Source: Takakia lepidozioides (lineage: Eukaryota; Streptophyta; Takakiopsida; Takakiales; Takakiaceae). Taken from it: a stretch of 64,000 bases of DNA. This document shows, piece by piece, positions 23,541 through 36,500 of this stretch. Position 1 is the first letter of the stretch, and every line of letters begins with the position of its first letter. Position numbers and translations under genes: made by a program. The stretch spans positions 3,348,001 to 3,412,000 of the forward strand of contig CM060731.1 of assembly GCA_030704615.1 (NCBI GenBank), written 5' to 3'. The notes under the pieces were generated by a model. The model was not told where the DNA came from. It did no database searches and saw nothing but the letters and a program-made list of their open reading frames with translations.

Positions 23541-26500
23541 ATGGCTTCCACAGACAGCTTGACGTCAGCGACGTCCATCCCCTTCGCTGACCTCTCCTTA
23601 CGAAAGAAGCAGGACGACTTTCAAGCAGGGCGTCGAAGGCTCGATGAGTTCAGGCAAAAGAAGAAGGGGAAGAAAGCAACTCCCACCCCACCCCGATCTG
23701 CACTGCCCTCTGATGTGCCAGCTTCAAAAGGTAACGAAGATGGTCGATCTCTGCAAGGAACAGACGGCCTGCCACAACAAGGTGTGGAATCCAAGCCGCA
23801 CGTCTCAGGAGCTGAAAATGGTGTCAATTGTAGCATGTCTACGAAGCGTGGGGATGAGAGCTTCAAAATTCCTACTGAAGCGTCTGATATCGGGGGATTC
23901 AAAACATTCATGGATTCTTACAAGCCAGTGAATGGTACCACCAGGTCAGATTCGATGGTGACATCCATTGGGGATTCTTCACAATCATTTCTGCATTTAT
24001 CAGCCAGTCATGTGCCTAATGCAGCCAACACAAAGACAAGTCCTGATTTATCTGAGGCAGCACTGCCGGTGATTTCAGGTCAGATCTCGACACTGATCGC
24101 CACTCCTTATTCAAATGCATTCGAAGTGAACAGGTATCTGGAAAGAGGTCCACCCAGGAGTTCAGACAGAGAGCCTTCGCCAGCTTCTAGGCTGTTTAGG
24201 GTTGACAAACCTGAGGCCACGTTGAATTCGCCGGAGATGCATTCGTTGTCGCTTGCCAATGGGACGGAACAACATTGTATTGGGACGTCCCGGGGGCACA
24301 ACGCAAGCCCAGGCAAATTGCCAAGCAGTCGGCTGGGAGAGTTGGCATCTGTTGCATTGGGTTCGACTGGTCTGGGTGGCAGTGCAAGAAAGACAGACGA
24401 TGTCTCAAAGTCTGATGCATTTGCAAGTGTCTTGGTATCTAACTGGTCTTCCTCAGAACCGCTTTTGACATCTACTGCCACAATACCGACAGAAAGCTCT
24501 CCCTCATTGTATGATGCCTGGTCCCAACCCTCCGTTGCTGGGTCGTTGACATACCCCGCCCCTTTCTTGCCACTCCTCCCCATTCCTACTAGTGCTTGTC
24601 AAGATAGTGAGAGAAATTCACCATCTACCAGTTCCACTGTTGTCGTGTCTACATCTTTAGCCAAATTGGCGATATCTTCTCCCTCTTCATTTTCAAGTTC
24701 CCCTTTGAGACCATTTGGGCCCTCATTGTCACAAATAACAAATGTTACAAATGAGTCTTTGCAAAATAAATTTGTCTCAACTGATGGTGACTTTGGGTCG
24801 AGGTCTCCATGGACGACAGCTTCGGCTCCAGAACCTTCCTTTTTCTCACACTCATTGTCATCCTCAAGGCCATCTTTATCTTCTTTTGCATTTTCCGACC
24901 TGTCACCTAGACCACATTCATCATCATTTCTCCAGGTATTCCCTTCACAATCAGCGACAGTTGCTGTAGGAGACATTGAAGATCTTGCAAGTCTCAATAT
25001 TCATGAGACAGTAGAGGGGCAGAGTGTAGAGTTATTGCCAGCCTCACCAGTGGCAGCACCTTGGGTCCATTTTATTGGCCAGGAAAATGCCACTAGCAAT
25101 GTCAAGAAAAGTGAGCATGAGGAGTTTGCATCGCTAGAGCAGCACATTGAGGACTTGACTCGGGAAAAGTTTTCACTGCAGCGTAGCCTTGATACCGCAA
25201 GAACCTTGGCAGAATCTCTGGCAGGGGAAAATACCACACTCACTAAGGACTTCAACAATCAGGTAATGTTTTCATTCATGCACAAGCTCCTGTAAATCTG
25301 GAAAGTTTAAGGCTTTCCTTTGGCAACTGAGTGTCCTGTATGGGAGGTTGAGGTCGCCCTAATGAGGTGGTGGGACACAGACACTGGTGCCACACCTGTA
25401 ATGCCTGGGGGAAAATTCTTGTTATAAATAAGATTCATGCAGAGTCCGTTCTCATATTTGTCTCTGTGTTATTCTTGTTTTCATGTCCTCGTTGAACGGG
25501 TTCGTACTACATGATTCTGGGGGGAAGGAATGGTAGGATCTCACTGCCATTTGTCCTGAAGTTCTTAGAGAAAGCCAATGTGAAATGAGTCAGAGAACAT
25601 AGCAATGCTATCTCTATCTGCTACAACTTTGAGGGTAATCAATTGTGTTGAATACGAAGTCTTGAACAAGGAGCACAGGTGCCTCTGCACAAAGTTGTTG
25701 TTGTTGGATTGCCCAGGAGTAGGGAAGCAACTGGCGCTCTATTTGCTGCAATGTTCAATGTTCACTGGATTGTCAGTCCAATTGATATACACTCGCCTTC
25801 TTCTCACCAGGGGGCACTAGTCAATCAACTAAAAGTGGAGATAGAAAGGCTTAATGAAGAGATGCATGCTCGAGAAGTTGTTGTGGAAGGTATGACGGCT
25901 GAAAGAGACAGGGCTCGGCAAGAAAACTGTTCAGCAACTGAACGGTGCCAGACGCTGGCTAGTGAAGTTATCACACTGGAAAACCGGGTATGCAGACTGC
26001 GGTCCCATGAATTAAAGCTGGAACAAGACATGGAAGCGTTGACTTCCAATGCAGAGTCACGGAAACGAAAGATTGCTTCCTTGGAAAAGGACCACAAGCA
26101 CTTAAGGTGCATGGTTGATGCCCTGCAAGAAGAGAAGAAGGTGTTGCAAGTTCGTCTCCAACAGGCAGCTCTTGGTGGAACACTTGATGATGCACACACA
26201 TTGTCCAGAGAGAACACTGCAGCTGCACTTGAGAGGGATCGGAGCGTAGCTGATGCCTCAACTTTCACTGATGATCTAGCAGAATTGCTTCCTGCAGCAG
26301 GTCAAGGACAATCCTCTCACCTAGAGTCTCCATCACTTCAGGCAGACCAGCGTTCACATAACCAAGACTTGGGACAGGACAAAGGGTGTCCAAATTTAGT
26401 ACCTTTTGAGCCACCAGTGCTCCTGAGATCTCCCCATTCCTCTCTTTCACAGGTCCCTCTCCCTCTCTCTTCATTGTCTAGAGGCCAATCTTCTTTCTCG

Positions 26501-26968
26501 CCCATGGGAGCAACGTTTGTGGGGCTTTCATCCTCCTCAAGGGTGGCAAGTGGAAGTCTTCACAGTGGTGGCTACCGCACTCTCCACCTCCATGCATTCT
26601 CATCTTCAATACCTGCAGACGTGGTGAGGACAATCAGTAATATCAATGGCAGCATCACAGAGCTTGGTGAGGAGAAGGAGGCACTTGTGAAAGCCTTGAA
26701 GGCAGAGTCCAGGGGGGCAGCAGAGCTTAGGGCCATGAATTCAGATCTGTCACAGAAATTGGAAGCTCAAACACAGCGCCTTGAGCTTGCAATTTCTCAA
26801 AGTTTTGCCCAAGGAAGCAGGGCTGGTGCAGGGATTCCATCTAAACCAATGACAGCTGCATTGGACTTTGTCGATGAAGGAGATGAGGTTGTGGATCGAG
26901 TGTTGGGATGGATAATGCATCTGTTTCCTGGTGGCAATTCAAGACGCAATGGCATCAAGCGGCTATGA
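23541..26968 (+). CDS. BLI: BLISTER-like coiled-coil protein
   Basis: Two exons, 23541-25262 and 25811-26968, join in phase 0 (AATCAG/GT...AG/GGG) to a 959-residue protein. The N-terminus has the basic KKQDDFQAGRRRLDEFRQKKKGKK block that in plant BLISTER proteins opens the chain; a long low-complexity Ser/Pro-rich region follows (about 40-530); a coiled coil spans about 535-700 (EHIEDLTREKFSLQRSL, then VNQLKVEIERLNEEM); a second Ser-rich linker precedes a further coiled coil (ITELGEEKEALVKALKAESR). The C-terminus DEVVDRVLGWIMHLFPGG is the family's most conserved signature. In Arabidopsis BLI interacts with the Polycomb protein CURLY LEAF and affects development and stress; transferring that role is inference. 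Angiosperm homologues have many introns, so the near-intronless form is notable. Confidence 0.85.
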
Positions 26969-29194
26969 TTGTCGATGAGATCATTGGCATAGTATTTCTA
27001 TCAACATTGACGACAAAGTGTTTAGGTTAAAGGAATTTTTTATGACTAGTTTACACGGATAACAATTCTTTCTAAAGAGGGATGTTTATTTCTCAACCAA
27101 TCATACATTACTAGGCTCTTTCAGTTGACAACTTGGTCTCGAGGTTACAATGCAAACATGTCTTCCCTGTTGCTCTCCCCCTCTTGACTAAAGTTGAGAG
27201 ACCTGTGGAATCTCAGCCTGCTCTTTCAAACACAAGCCTCTTCCAGCCTGATCGGCACCATTTGGAGAGGGACAAGTGGATGACATCAGGATTGTATGCT
27301 GAGAGGCTGGATGCAATGTGCTGATGATTTGGCAGAAGCTCACTGCCTTATTTTGGAGTTTCTGGTCTACGTACGCTTCTACTCCACTCACCATATTTTG
27401 ATGACGAGATGTGTGAGCTTTTCTTGTTTTTTGTCTGAGCATTACCAGTGGAAGCAGTTGATGGCCATGTTATCAAATTTCCATTGATCAGACACCTTTT
27501 CCTTTGGTTCATTAATACTATATTGTCCTGCTGAATATATGGATGCAACTGTCTTGATACATATGCCTTCTTGGAGGTTCATCCTTTTGATATTATATTC
27601 GTGCGGTGACAAATAAAGTTGGTCTTTGTGCAGGTGTGTAACTGGCGTTGTAAGGTCCTCCTTCAGTGTTTGATGTTTGAGGGGCCTCTTTGATGGTAAT
27701 TCACTACTGTGGCCACAGGGGGAGGATGGGGAATTTGCTCTTACCATCCATGGGGGCGTTGGTTCATTAAGGTAGTGACTGATCCATTAAAGGCTTTTGT
27801 GCCTTTGGGCAAAGTTATGAAGATATGCAAGCTCAAAGTCAGTTAGTCACAGCTAGGGTATGGGACTACATCCGGCGTTTTATGAAGATTGGGGTGTGAA
27901 AGCCCACTTCTGTGTAATGGTGGGAAGGCAGATGATGGGACTGTTATGACTATTGATACCAAGTCAGGAAGTAACTTGGTCTGTCTTCCATATTGAGGAT
28001 CCAAGGCACTCCTGTTAAGGTCAGTATGTCATACAGCCTCCAAAATCTGCTACCAGTTGGGGGTGGTTGGTCTATTAGTCTTTTTGTGTTACTAAATCAA
28101 CACACGTAAAATCGTTTGTAGTACAGAAAGGAAAATTCACCGTTGTGTTTTCCTCCGGATGGCTTCATGGACTCACTGTGCAGGGCATGTTCCAACCTAT
28201 TGTGCAACATGATGCAGGTTGAACCCAGAAAATCTCCTTCCACACCTTTGGACTTCCTTGCGAACACGGTTCTTCAAGAACCAGTAGCTTGTAAGCAAAT
28301 TCCAGGATCCATGTCAAACTATCTCAATGCTTGCAATCTCTATCTCCACAGAGGTCTTCCTGTAGTAAAACTAACTGTGGGCCTTCTAAATAACGATTTA
28401 CCCCTGAACGAGTTACCCCTAAGCGAAAGAAGAGATACCGCCATTTTGATGTGAGATGTTAAGTTAGTCCAAAAATCATTGCAAAGCTTGGTGGCCTTCA
28501 ATACAAAGAAAATGCATGTAGGACTTTCCTTCAACGCACAAGCACTCAGAGAAACTGAGCACTCCAGTATATTCCATCCTCAGAGGTTGACATGTTTTTC
28601 TGGTACCTAGTTGACTGACTGCGACTGTTGCTAGTGCCTATTGATGCAAGGAGATGCCCCTGCACAAACATGTGGCTGAGCCCAGTGTGGGAATAATGGT
28701 ACAAGATTCTGTGCAATGGAGTGTGTGGCCATTCAAACATGAATGAATCTCATGAGTATCTTATGTTTACGACAAGAGAGATTGGAGAGAGATGAACATG
28801 CCCCAATTAAGATAACTAAGAGCCTCTCACCCAGGTGGGCACTTGACATGAAAGATGGAAAGATGTGTCATTCACCTAAAAGATCTGTTAATAATTAGAA
28901 ATGGTGTTTGACAACAAGTGATTGCTTGCAATTACCTATCATCGATTTCATGTCCCTGCAAGGGTAGAATTATTTTACAAAAGCAAAGATTAAATTTGCA
29001 TGGGTGCAGAACCGAGTGGAATGTTCGAGTGAATAACACAGAGAGAATGCAAAGCAGAGTATGTAACATAGTCACTTGAAGTTGCCTCGTCACAATTCAG
29101 TGCCTACATATTCTTTCAATTTTGTGTATCTTGGGTCTTGTCGGCGAGGCTTGAGTTTCGTTTTGGGCGTCATCTGCAATCTCGAAACGCAGCA
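26969..29194. other. Region between BLISTER-like and Fe-SOD genes
   Basis: Probably begins with the BLISTER-like 3' UTR. No further family recognised. The largest open frame is 28143-28454 (plus, 103 codons) without motifs. The last 150 bases hold the SOD 5' leader and promoter. Confidence 0.4.
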
Positions 29195-32100
29195 ATGGCA
29201 GCCGCAACGGGGGCGCGCTGCCTGCTTCCCCCGCGCTTGAGTCCCAACGGATCCAGGGTCGCAGAAAAGGTGTCTCTCTCTCAGTGTGAGTGTGTGGGTT
29301 CTTTGAGTTGGAGTTTTGAACGTACTGGGTGTGAGCAGTCGCTGATCATCTTCATTTATGGAGACTCGTCCCAGTATTGAGCGTAAGTGTGTGTTTCTGG
29401 GGGATTGGTGGGTGATGGAGAGGAAGAGTCGGTCATGGCATTGCAATGTGGCGCCTTGCCTTGTGCTCTGCTGGTGTGCGTAGTTTGTGTGCTGTTCTCT
29501 CAGCTGGAAATCTCTCTCCAGCCTGGGTTTCGAGGCTGTACCGAGGGGATGTTGTGTTATTCGAGGCATACTGTTTAAGTGATCACAAATTGAAGCGTGG
29601 CTAATAGCCTTCCCAGCAAACCTTCCAAAGATGTCCCAAAACTGATGAAGTGAAAACTTGCAGAAAGCGGTACAACTTAAGATGCGGCCACCCGCTGTGC
29701 GGCCGATGGCCAAATTTGACTTGCGCCCCCTTCCATATAAAACTGTAAGTGGTCCTGCCTTTAAAATTCCACTTTGAAAAACTGCTCTAATAACCAGCGT
29801 GGAGGTGCATGGGGATTTTGACCCGGCATTTTTGGCAATTGGGTGGCAAAGGGCAGGGTGCTTTGGAGCCACACATGAGCAAGCAGACACTAGAGTTCCA
29901 TTGGGGAAAACACCACCGGGCCTATGTGGAGAACCTCAACAAGCAAATAGCCAACACTGATTTTGAGCGGAACTCGCTTGAGGAGATAGTGAAAATCTGC
30001 TATAATAATGGGAATCCAATGCTTCCATTCAACAATGCTGGCCAGGTTACTCTTCTTTGCACTTGTACTTTCATTTTCTAATGTTAGTGCTTTCCACTAA
30101 ATATTCTTGGATCCAGTGCAGTGACCTTTTCATGCAAGGCTGGAAAAGCTGCGCAGTATGGAGTTGCTCGCTTCTGGAATTAGCATCTGTTCAGGTTGAG
30201 AAGGCAGAAAATGAGTCGGGGTAAGGGTATCTTGGAGTTCTACGAGAAAGAGATGGACCAAATTTTCCAGTGATTAACGCACTCCTGTGCCATGATATCT
30301 GTGCACAATGCAGGTATGGAATCATGACTTCTTCTGGTCATCGATTGGACCTGGTGGCGGGGGCGTACCTAAAGGCGAGCTGTTGGCGTTGATTGAGAAA
30401 AACTTCGGGTCTTTTGAGAAATTTTCGAAGGAATTCAAGGACGCTGGTGTCACACACTTTGGTTCTGGTTGGGTGTGGCTTGTCTGTAAGTGCATTATTG
30501 TGATCTTTCTTGACAGTCAGTTACTTGTATGCTCCCAGCCCTTCACACTTAGATGGAAAAATAGGTCTAGCTTCAACCCTAAATAAGGTGGGTAATCTGC
30601 TTTCACGAAATATCCAATGTTTAGAAACTGTATCTAGAATGACTGGAAAGGTTGAAACAAGAGTATATTATTAATATCCTTGTTCTTCTTTGTGATATCA
30701 ATGCAGTGAAGAAGGATGCAAAGCTGGCGATCCTCAAGACCTCCAATGCACTTAGCCCAATCCTATGGGGCCACATTGTAAGCCTTCAATCTCTCCTTTC
30801 TGTTTTGAGGAGTGCACGCACTCCTGTGGCCCACTCACCAATGAGGAAGGACTCCTGGTCCCTCTCTTTTCTGCTATCCTGGTGGGTGGGAGCCACCCAT
30901 GGTGGTTGCAACCCCACAAAAGGCTCCGGGAGGGTTAGTTTCCCGCAGGGTCAATGGCCATAAGGCTATGGCAAGCCAACGTTCGGAGGGAACAGCATGA
31001 GTACATTCTTTTCTGCTATCATCTTATATGCTTTGAGCTGTCCATGACAATAGATGCATTTCCTCCTTTCTATAATTTGTGGGGTTATCATGTCCCCTAG
31101 AACTATACAGAGACAGCTTTCAGCTGAGATCTAGTGCAGATCTGTGTCAGCTGAGTGTTTCATCCCATCTACCAGACCACATAATATCAACTGCATTTTA
31201 TGGACCCTTTATCACATCTTGTTTCTTTGAGCAAGATGGTTTGTACTTTCTTGGCGAGTGCAGCCCAGATATGGTGCATAATTTTGCATGTTGTCACGCA
31301 TCCTAATACTATAACCCGGTAAGGCAGAAAAGCGGCCCCTAACCAAAGATGCATTCCTGTGGTTATACTACGGAGTACTTCACCTCCAGAGCCATTGATG
31401 AGTTTTCAATCCACTATGTTCCAAAACACCTGAAACGACCACAGGACTGTGAACGCATCAAACACAAATCAGATCAGGGATGGATACTAGAAAGGCTGAT
31501 GGATAGAGGGGAGAGGTGGAGTGCATTCAACCTTCTAATTGGCTCCCGTTGTAAATTGTTCCAGCCTCTGACAGTGATCGATGTTTGGGAAGTATGTATC
31601 CATGACCCTTTCTTTGTTGTCTTAATGATCTTTGGACATTTCAATTTTTAGCTAGAAAATGTTTTGGTATCAATTCAATTTTCTGGACATAATTTGTTTG
31701 GTAGACAACTGTCTTAGAAAGTTTGTACCGTTCTTAGTGTCTTCCCAGAATCACTATTTCACAATCGACTACAGAAGCCAAAGTGGTAAGAATTTGAGCC
31801 TGCATGTATTGTGGCGCTGATGAGGGGTTGGGAGGGTTGTACTGTGCAGCACGCATATTACCTTGACTTTCAGGTGTGTGAAATCCCAAGTAGTGAATAG
31901 TTTAATTGCCTAGGTTCTTACCCTGTTATTGTTGGAAGTACCAAATTGCCAGATAGTACCATTGACACAATTTGGTAGGTCACTGGCAATGTCGCAAATT
32001 TTGCTGTCAATGGCAATTCTCTCCCTCCCTCTTACTTTCGGTTCCATGACCCCCTTCAATCCCCATGGTATTCTGGTACTGACCCCCATTCTGCTGTTCT

Positions 32101-32484
32101 TGGCCCCTTCTCCCACTCCCCCTCTTATTTTCTGCTCCATCCAACCACGTGGGGTTGATGGCCAGCTATGCATAGAGACTTGAATGAGGAGATCAGCATA
32201 CTCCTCCCTCTCTATCTCTCTCTCCATCTGGGCTTCCTGTGGATGTAGTTATTTCCCCTCATCCTTCAACTGAGCAAATGTAAATTTGAGATGCTCTCTC
32301 TTTTTAAGGAAAGATATAAATATCCTACTTACAGTGGTTAGTTTCCTGTTGTTGGCAGAACCTGCGGCGCAAGTATGTGGACACATTCCTGGAGAAGCTT
32401 GTTTCCTGGGAGGTTGCGGGAGCCCGTCTTGTCGGTGCCAAGGCATTTGTTAATATTGGGGAACCCAACATTCCAAACAAGTAA
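29195..32484 (+). CDS. FSD: Iron superoxide dismutase, plastid type
   Basis: Converts superoxide to oxygen and hydrogen peroxide. Eight exons with GT/AG borders: 29195-29269, 29664-29744, 29857-30045, 30314-30485, 30707-30777, 31565-31591, 31850-31873, 32359-32484; they sum to 765 bases, 254 residues plus stop. The first 45 or so residues are rich in Ala, Arg, Ser and Pro and lack acids early on, as in a chloroplast transit peptide. Metal ligands are visible: His in EFHWGKHH (exon 3), His in WNHDFFW (exon 4), Asp in VIDVWE (exon 6) and His opening exon 7 (HAYYLDF). The run SSIGPGGGG after the second His and the HFGSGWVWL segment are typical of Fe rather than Mn enzymes. No break. Intron 5 (30778-31564) is the longest and carries repeat-like DNA. 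Confidence 0.95.
30830..30965. repeat. Possible repeat insertion in intron 5 of Fe-SOD
   Basis: GC-richer than the surrounding intron, with ggtggttgcaacccc resembling a pol III box B and a short hairpin (gtgggtgggagccaccc). Family uncertain. Confidence 0.3.
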
Positions 32485-33532
32485 ACTCTAGGTAGTTGGT
32501 TTACACTGTGCAATGAATGGCTGCACGAACAACAGTCATTTCGACTCTCTTGACTGGGGGTCTGGCATGTTAGAAAAAGGGAGACTCATAAGAGTAGCCA
32601 TACCGCAGTCACCCATCTTTCGTAGGAGAAAGAAATTAATCCTATCAGGGGGGTCCATGAGGGACCTTACATTGAGTTATATTTCAATACACCAAAAGCC
32701 ATTTAGTTGTGAAGTTTTGGTTTCTCTGGCATACAGCATCTCTCACACAGTATGTAGGGCGCAAGGACTTGCCGGATTGTATGGCTGGAATGTATTGACA
32801 AGAATGCTTGATAGTTATTTGTTGTCTAGAGCTATCTGAGAGTTCGGTTTTCGCATGTTGTGATGCTACTACAGTTCACACTTCTGTTGTGAAAACTATC
32901 CAAGACTTTATGAGACCTGCAGCTGCAGAACCTATCGGTGAAGATCGGCTATTAGTGAGCTTTCTATTTTCTTTCCAGATAGTTATACTTTACAGGCTGG
33001 TACAATCCCACGGCGCAATGGATATCGCAGAGCGAAAAATGGAATAAGTTAAGGGGCTTTATTCAAACACATGTCAACTATTTTCGATGGAATCTGTCAT
33101 TTTCTCATGAGGTTGACTAACTTACTTTTCGACAATCGACAATCGCCACATCTTGTACTCTTGAGAACTAAATTTCCCAGCACCCTTCCCAGCAAATTTG
33201 GAGGAGAAGGATTACAGACAAGAACATTCAATATGAACTTAAGACTCTAGGCTTTAATGATGCGAGTCTCAAAAATACAATGGCATGACTTCATTGCTGA
33301 ATGGCTACCTCAAGAGGACTTGTATTTGCTGGGTGTTAACTTTGTTCTGGACTTCTGTACAGTGGACATGACCAATACTTATGAAAAACAAACCCTTGTG
33401 GCTTGAGCACCAATTTCAGGCCTCAGTGAAACATCAATGAGAACAGGGTATGGTACAGATAACCATATACCGAGCAAATGTGTGGGACTGCAGACTACTG
33501 AAAAATGCCCTCAAAGGATGACTATTAATGAG
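32485..33532. other. Convergent intergenic region between Fe-SOD and CLC
   Basis: The two genes end tail to tail here. Only short open frames; presumably two 3' UTRs and spacer. Confidence 0.5.
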
Positions 33533-36500
33533 CTAGGGTTGAGCATGGGATGCAAAAGAAGCAAAGGCGTGGAGTTTTGTATAATTACAGCGCCTGAGGT
33601 TTGGGTACAGATTGAGGAGATGATTAGACATGAAATCATGCCGTGTTAACAGCCCAAGTATTGGTCGGTCCTGCAAAATGCAAACAAAGGTAAACACAGT
33701 TATAAGATACTTCTAGGAAACTGAACCCGAAACCGAAACTGAACCAGTACATCACCAAGTAAGACAGGTGACTTCTGGTACTGTTGCTGGATTCTGGGAC
33801 AGAGCTGCCAAGATATATCAATGTGAGAACCTAATAACGTCTGAACTCACATTTGAGATACAAAATGAGATAAGCCACATCCAATGTACAGAAGAGCTTG
33901 CAAAGATGAAAACAAGGCACCAGGACAAAACATACACTGACGGAAAAACAATGACAAGTGGAAGGAAATTAGAAAGAATGCTGTCTCAGAACTTGGAGGA
34001 TCAATCTAGGAATATGAGACAGAGTCAACTGCATCCTGTAGGATAAGAGGTTAGTTGAAGAGAGAAGGGTTCATATACCTTGGCTGTCTCCCCATTGGAA
34101 AGTTAGTTTCAAGACTGCACTTAATTTGGTTCTACTATTTTCCACTGGTTTGAAAGAGAAAGATATAGAGAGCTGCTTCCCTCACGAGAGGTCAGAAATG
34201 CTATATACCTCTGCAGTAGTTGGCATAACACACAAGTGTCGGAGCCCAAGTTGCTGGAACAGAGTATATGCCTTGGCAAGTGACATGGTTTCCACCACAG
34301 TGTAGGGAGAGGTGTTGGTGACAGGTTGCATATCCAGAAACATCTCCTCCTCTCCAATGCTCAACTCCACATCCTCAATCTTAGCCCCCTTCCCTGACCC
34401 TGGCTTGGCAAAGTCTGCTGATGAGAGTGACAAGCTGTGCTCTAAAGACCGAGCACATCTAATAGGTGTGAACTCTCTTTTCTTCAATAAGACTAAGAGA
34501 TGTGACCGAAGAACTAGTCCAACAAACACTGGCTTAAGGTCCATGCCCTCACCACGCTCATCAATCACAGGAAAAGCATTGTGTTTTGTAGTACGCAGAA
34601 CTTCAACAATTATGCCAACACTCTCTATCGCGGAGAACCAAACCAGAGGACTGGTGATGGCATCCCGGGTACTGAGGTGACGCATGAAGGGCTGTGGATG
34701 GGCTTCCAGGAAAGGGATACTTTTGATCTGGACATGCAGCTGGTACAGTGCTAAATTGAAGGAGTCTCCAACCATTTTTGAAACTAACAACACCAGCATA
34801 ACAAGAGGAAGCATCAGCAGGTTATTGGTGAGCTCCAGTAGAATAATACAGAGAGAAACAGTCATACGCATTGAACCCCCAAGAAAGGAGGCAGCCCCTA
34901 GAAGGGCATACATGCCCTCGTCCATAGGTCCAATCCCATAGTGCGATGTCATTACCAAGCCCATTAGACGGCCATAAGTAGCTCCGCAGAGGATTGCAGG
35001 AACAAACAACCCAGAGGGCACTGCAACCCCATATGTAAGGAGTGCCAGCGAGTATGACGTGATAAGATATATAACTAAAGAGGAAGACTGGAACTCTTGT
35101 GGGGTTCCTGTGCTGAACAGATTCCGAATTGCGTCGTCATTTGTATTAAAGAAAAGGCCTGCAAGATCATTGTATGTGTTGTCAGGACAGTGAAATGATT
35201 TGAAGTTGCCATTGCGGCCATAGGTGGGGCAAACACTGTCCCCTTTGACGTTTGGGCAGGGCTTACAAGTTGCCAACCACGGCAGCCCAAAGCTGCAGAC
35301 AGAGGTGATGAAGGTCACAATGACTGCTTGTACTAGCTTTGCAAGTGCTCCTTTCCTGATGACAACAGAAAGCACCACCATTAGTTACTGAGAAATGTAT
35401 TTCCTTGCAGCTTTCTTTTCTCTGAACTTTGTGACCACAATACTCACGCCAAAGAAGAGGCATCCAATCCACAATGCTATTGTCATGCCATGCTACCAAG
35501 GCTGATCTATTAAGGCAAGAGGATGAAGGCACATCAGCAATTCCACTGTAAGGTTCATACCTGCAACTGGCCAATTCTAAGATTAAGTTTACGTGCCAGA
35601 AACTGTGGTCATGTTCACCACATAGAAGTAAAATTGCATGTATTTTGAATCCAAATGTTTACCCCTCCAAGTTCTACCACTTAAACCCCAACAGATTTCT
35701 GCAGTTAGGAAATCAAACATACTTCTTTAGCCACCCGGTACTCCACATGATAATCTTGCCATTGAGTTGGTTGAAAAGGCTGCCAACCACACCACCTATG
35801 ATGCCCAGAATTACCACTGGAAAAAGCTCCTTAAGCCCATAGTTGTCTTGGACTCCACTGATGTCAAAGATTATCAAGCCTCCTTCACCAAAGAGCCCAC
35901 AGGATCCCTGTTTGCACCATGCTATCCCTGTGCGTAAAACCACAGCAACCACAGCCGTGGTAAAAAACGCCCTCCATAATAATGGGCTTCGCCACCTGGA
36001 CACATAGTACATGACATTGAGAAATAGGTCACAAGTTCTCAGGCTTCAGCATACATTACACAATCTACCCTTCTGCTTCAGCCCTGAAATTTCAGCAATG
36101 CATGCGGGATTGGCACGACATGCAAAATTTAAGCAGTCCCTGGACAGAGAGCAAAAGTCTATTTAGAGTGGAGGATCACAGAGACAGAGAGATGGGGAGT
36201 TGGATTACCAGGAGGTAACCTCCTCTAGAGCGAAGAGTACACCTCCCACGGGTGCCCGAAAGGCAGCTGCAACGCCCGCAGCTGCACCACATGTAACAAG
36301 ATCCCGGCGATCTCTGTCGTTCTTAAGGTACCGCAACCACTTCCATGTTAGATGGTACCGAGCGGATCCTCCTTGACCCAGCAAAGAAGCAATGCAAGAA
36401 CCAATGTGCACCAGAGGACCCTCCTTCCCCACTATCAAACCACCAGACACCGAACCAATGCTTCCAAGTACCTGCCTCCATAACAAGATCTCCATTTAGG

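Noticed and set aside
23621-26268. Minus-strand open frames of 96-158 codons in the BLISTER-like gene
   Set aside because: Ser/Glu-rich mirror images of the coding strand; no independent signal.
29090-29890. 266-codon minus-strand open frame at the start of Fe-SOD
   Set aside because: It overlaps three verified SOD exons on the other strand and crosses their introns without splice logic.
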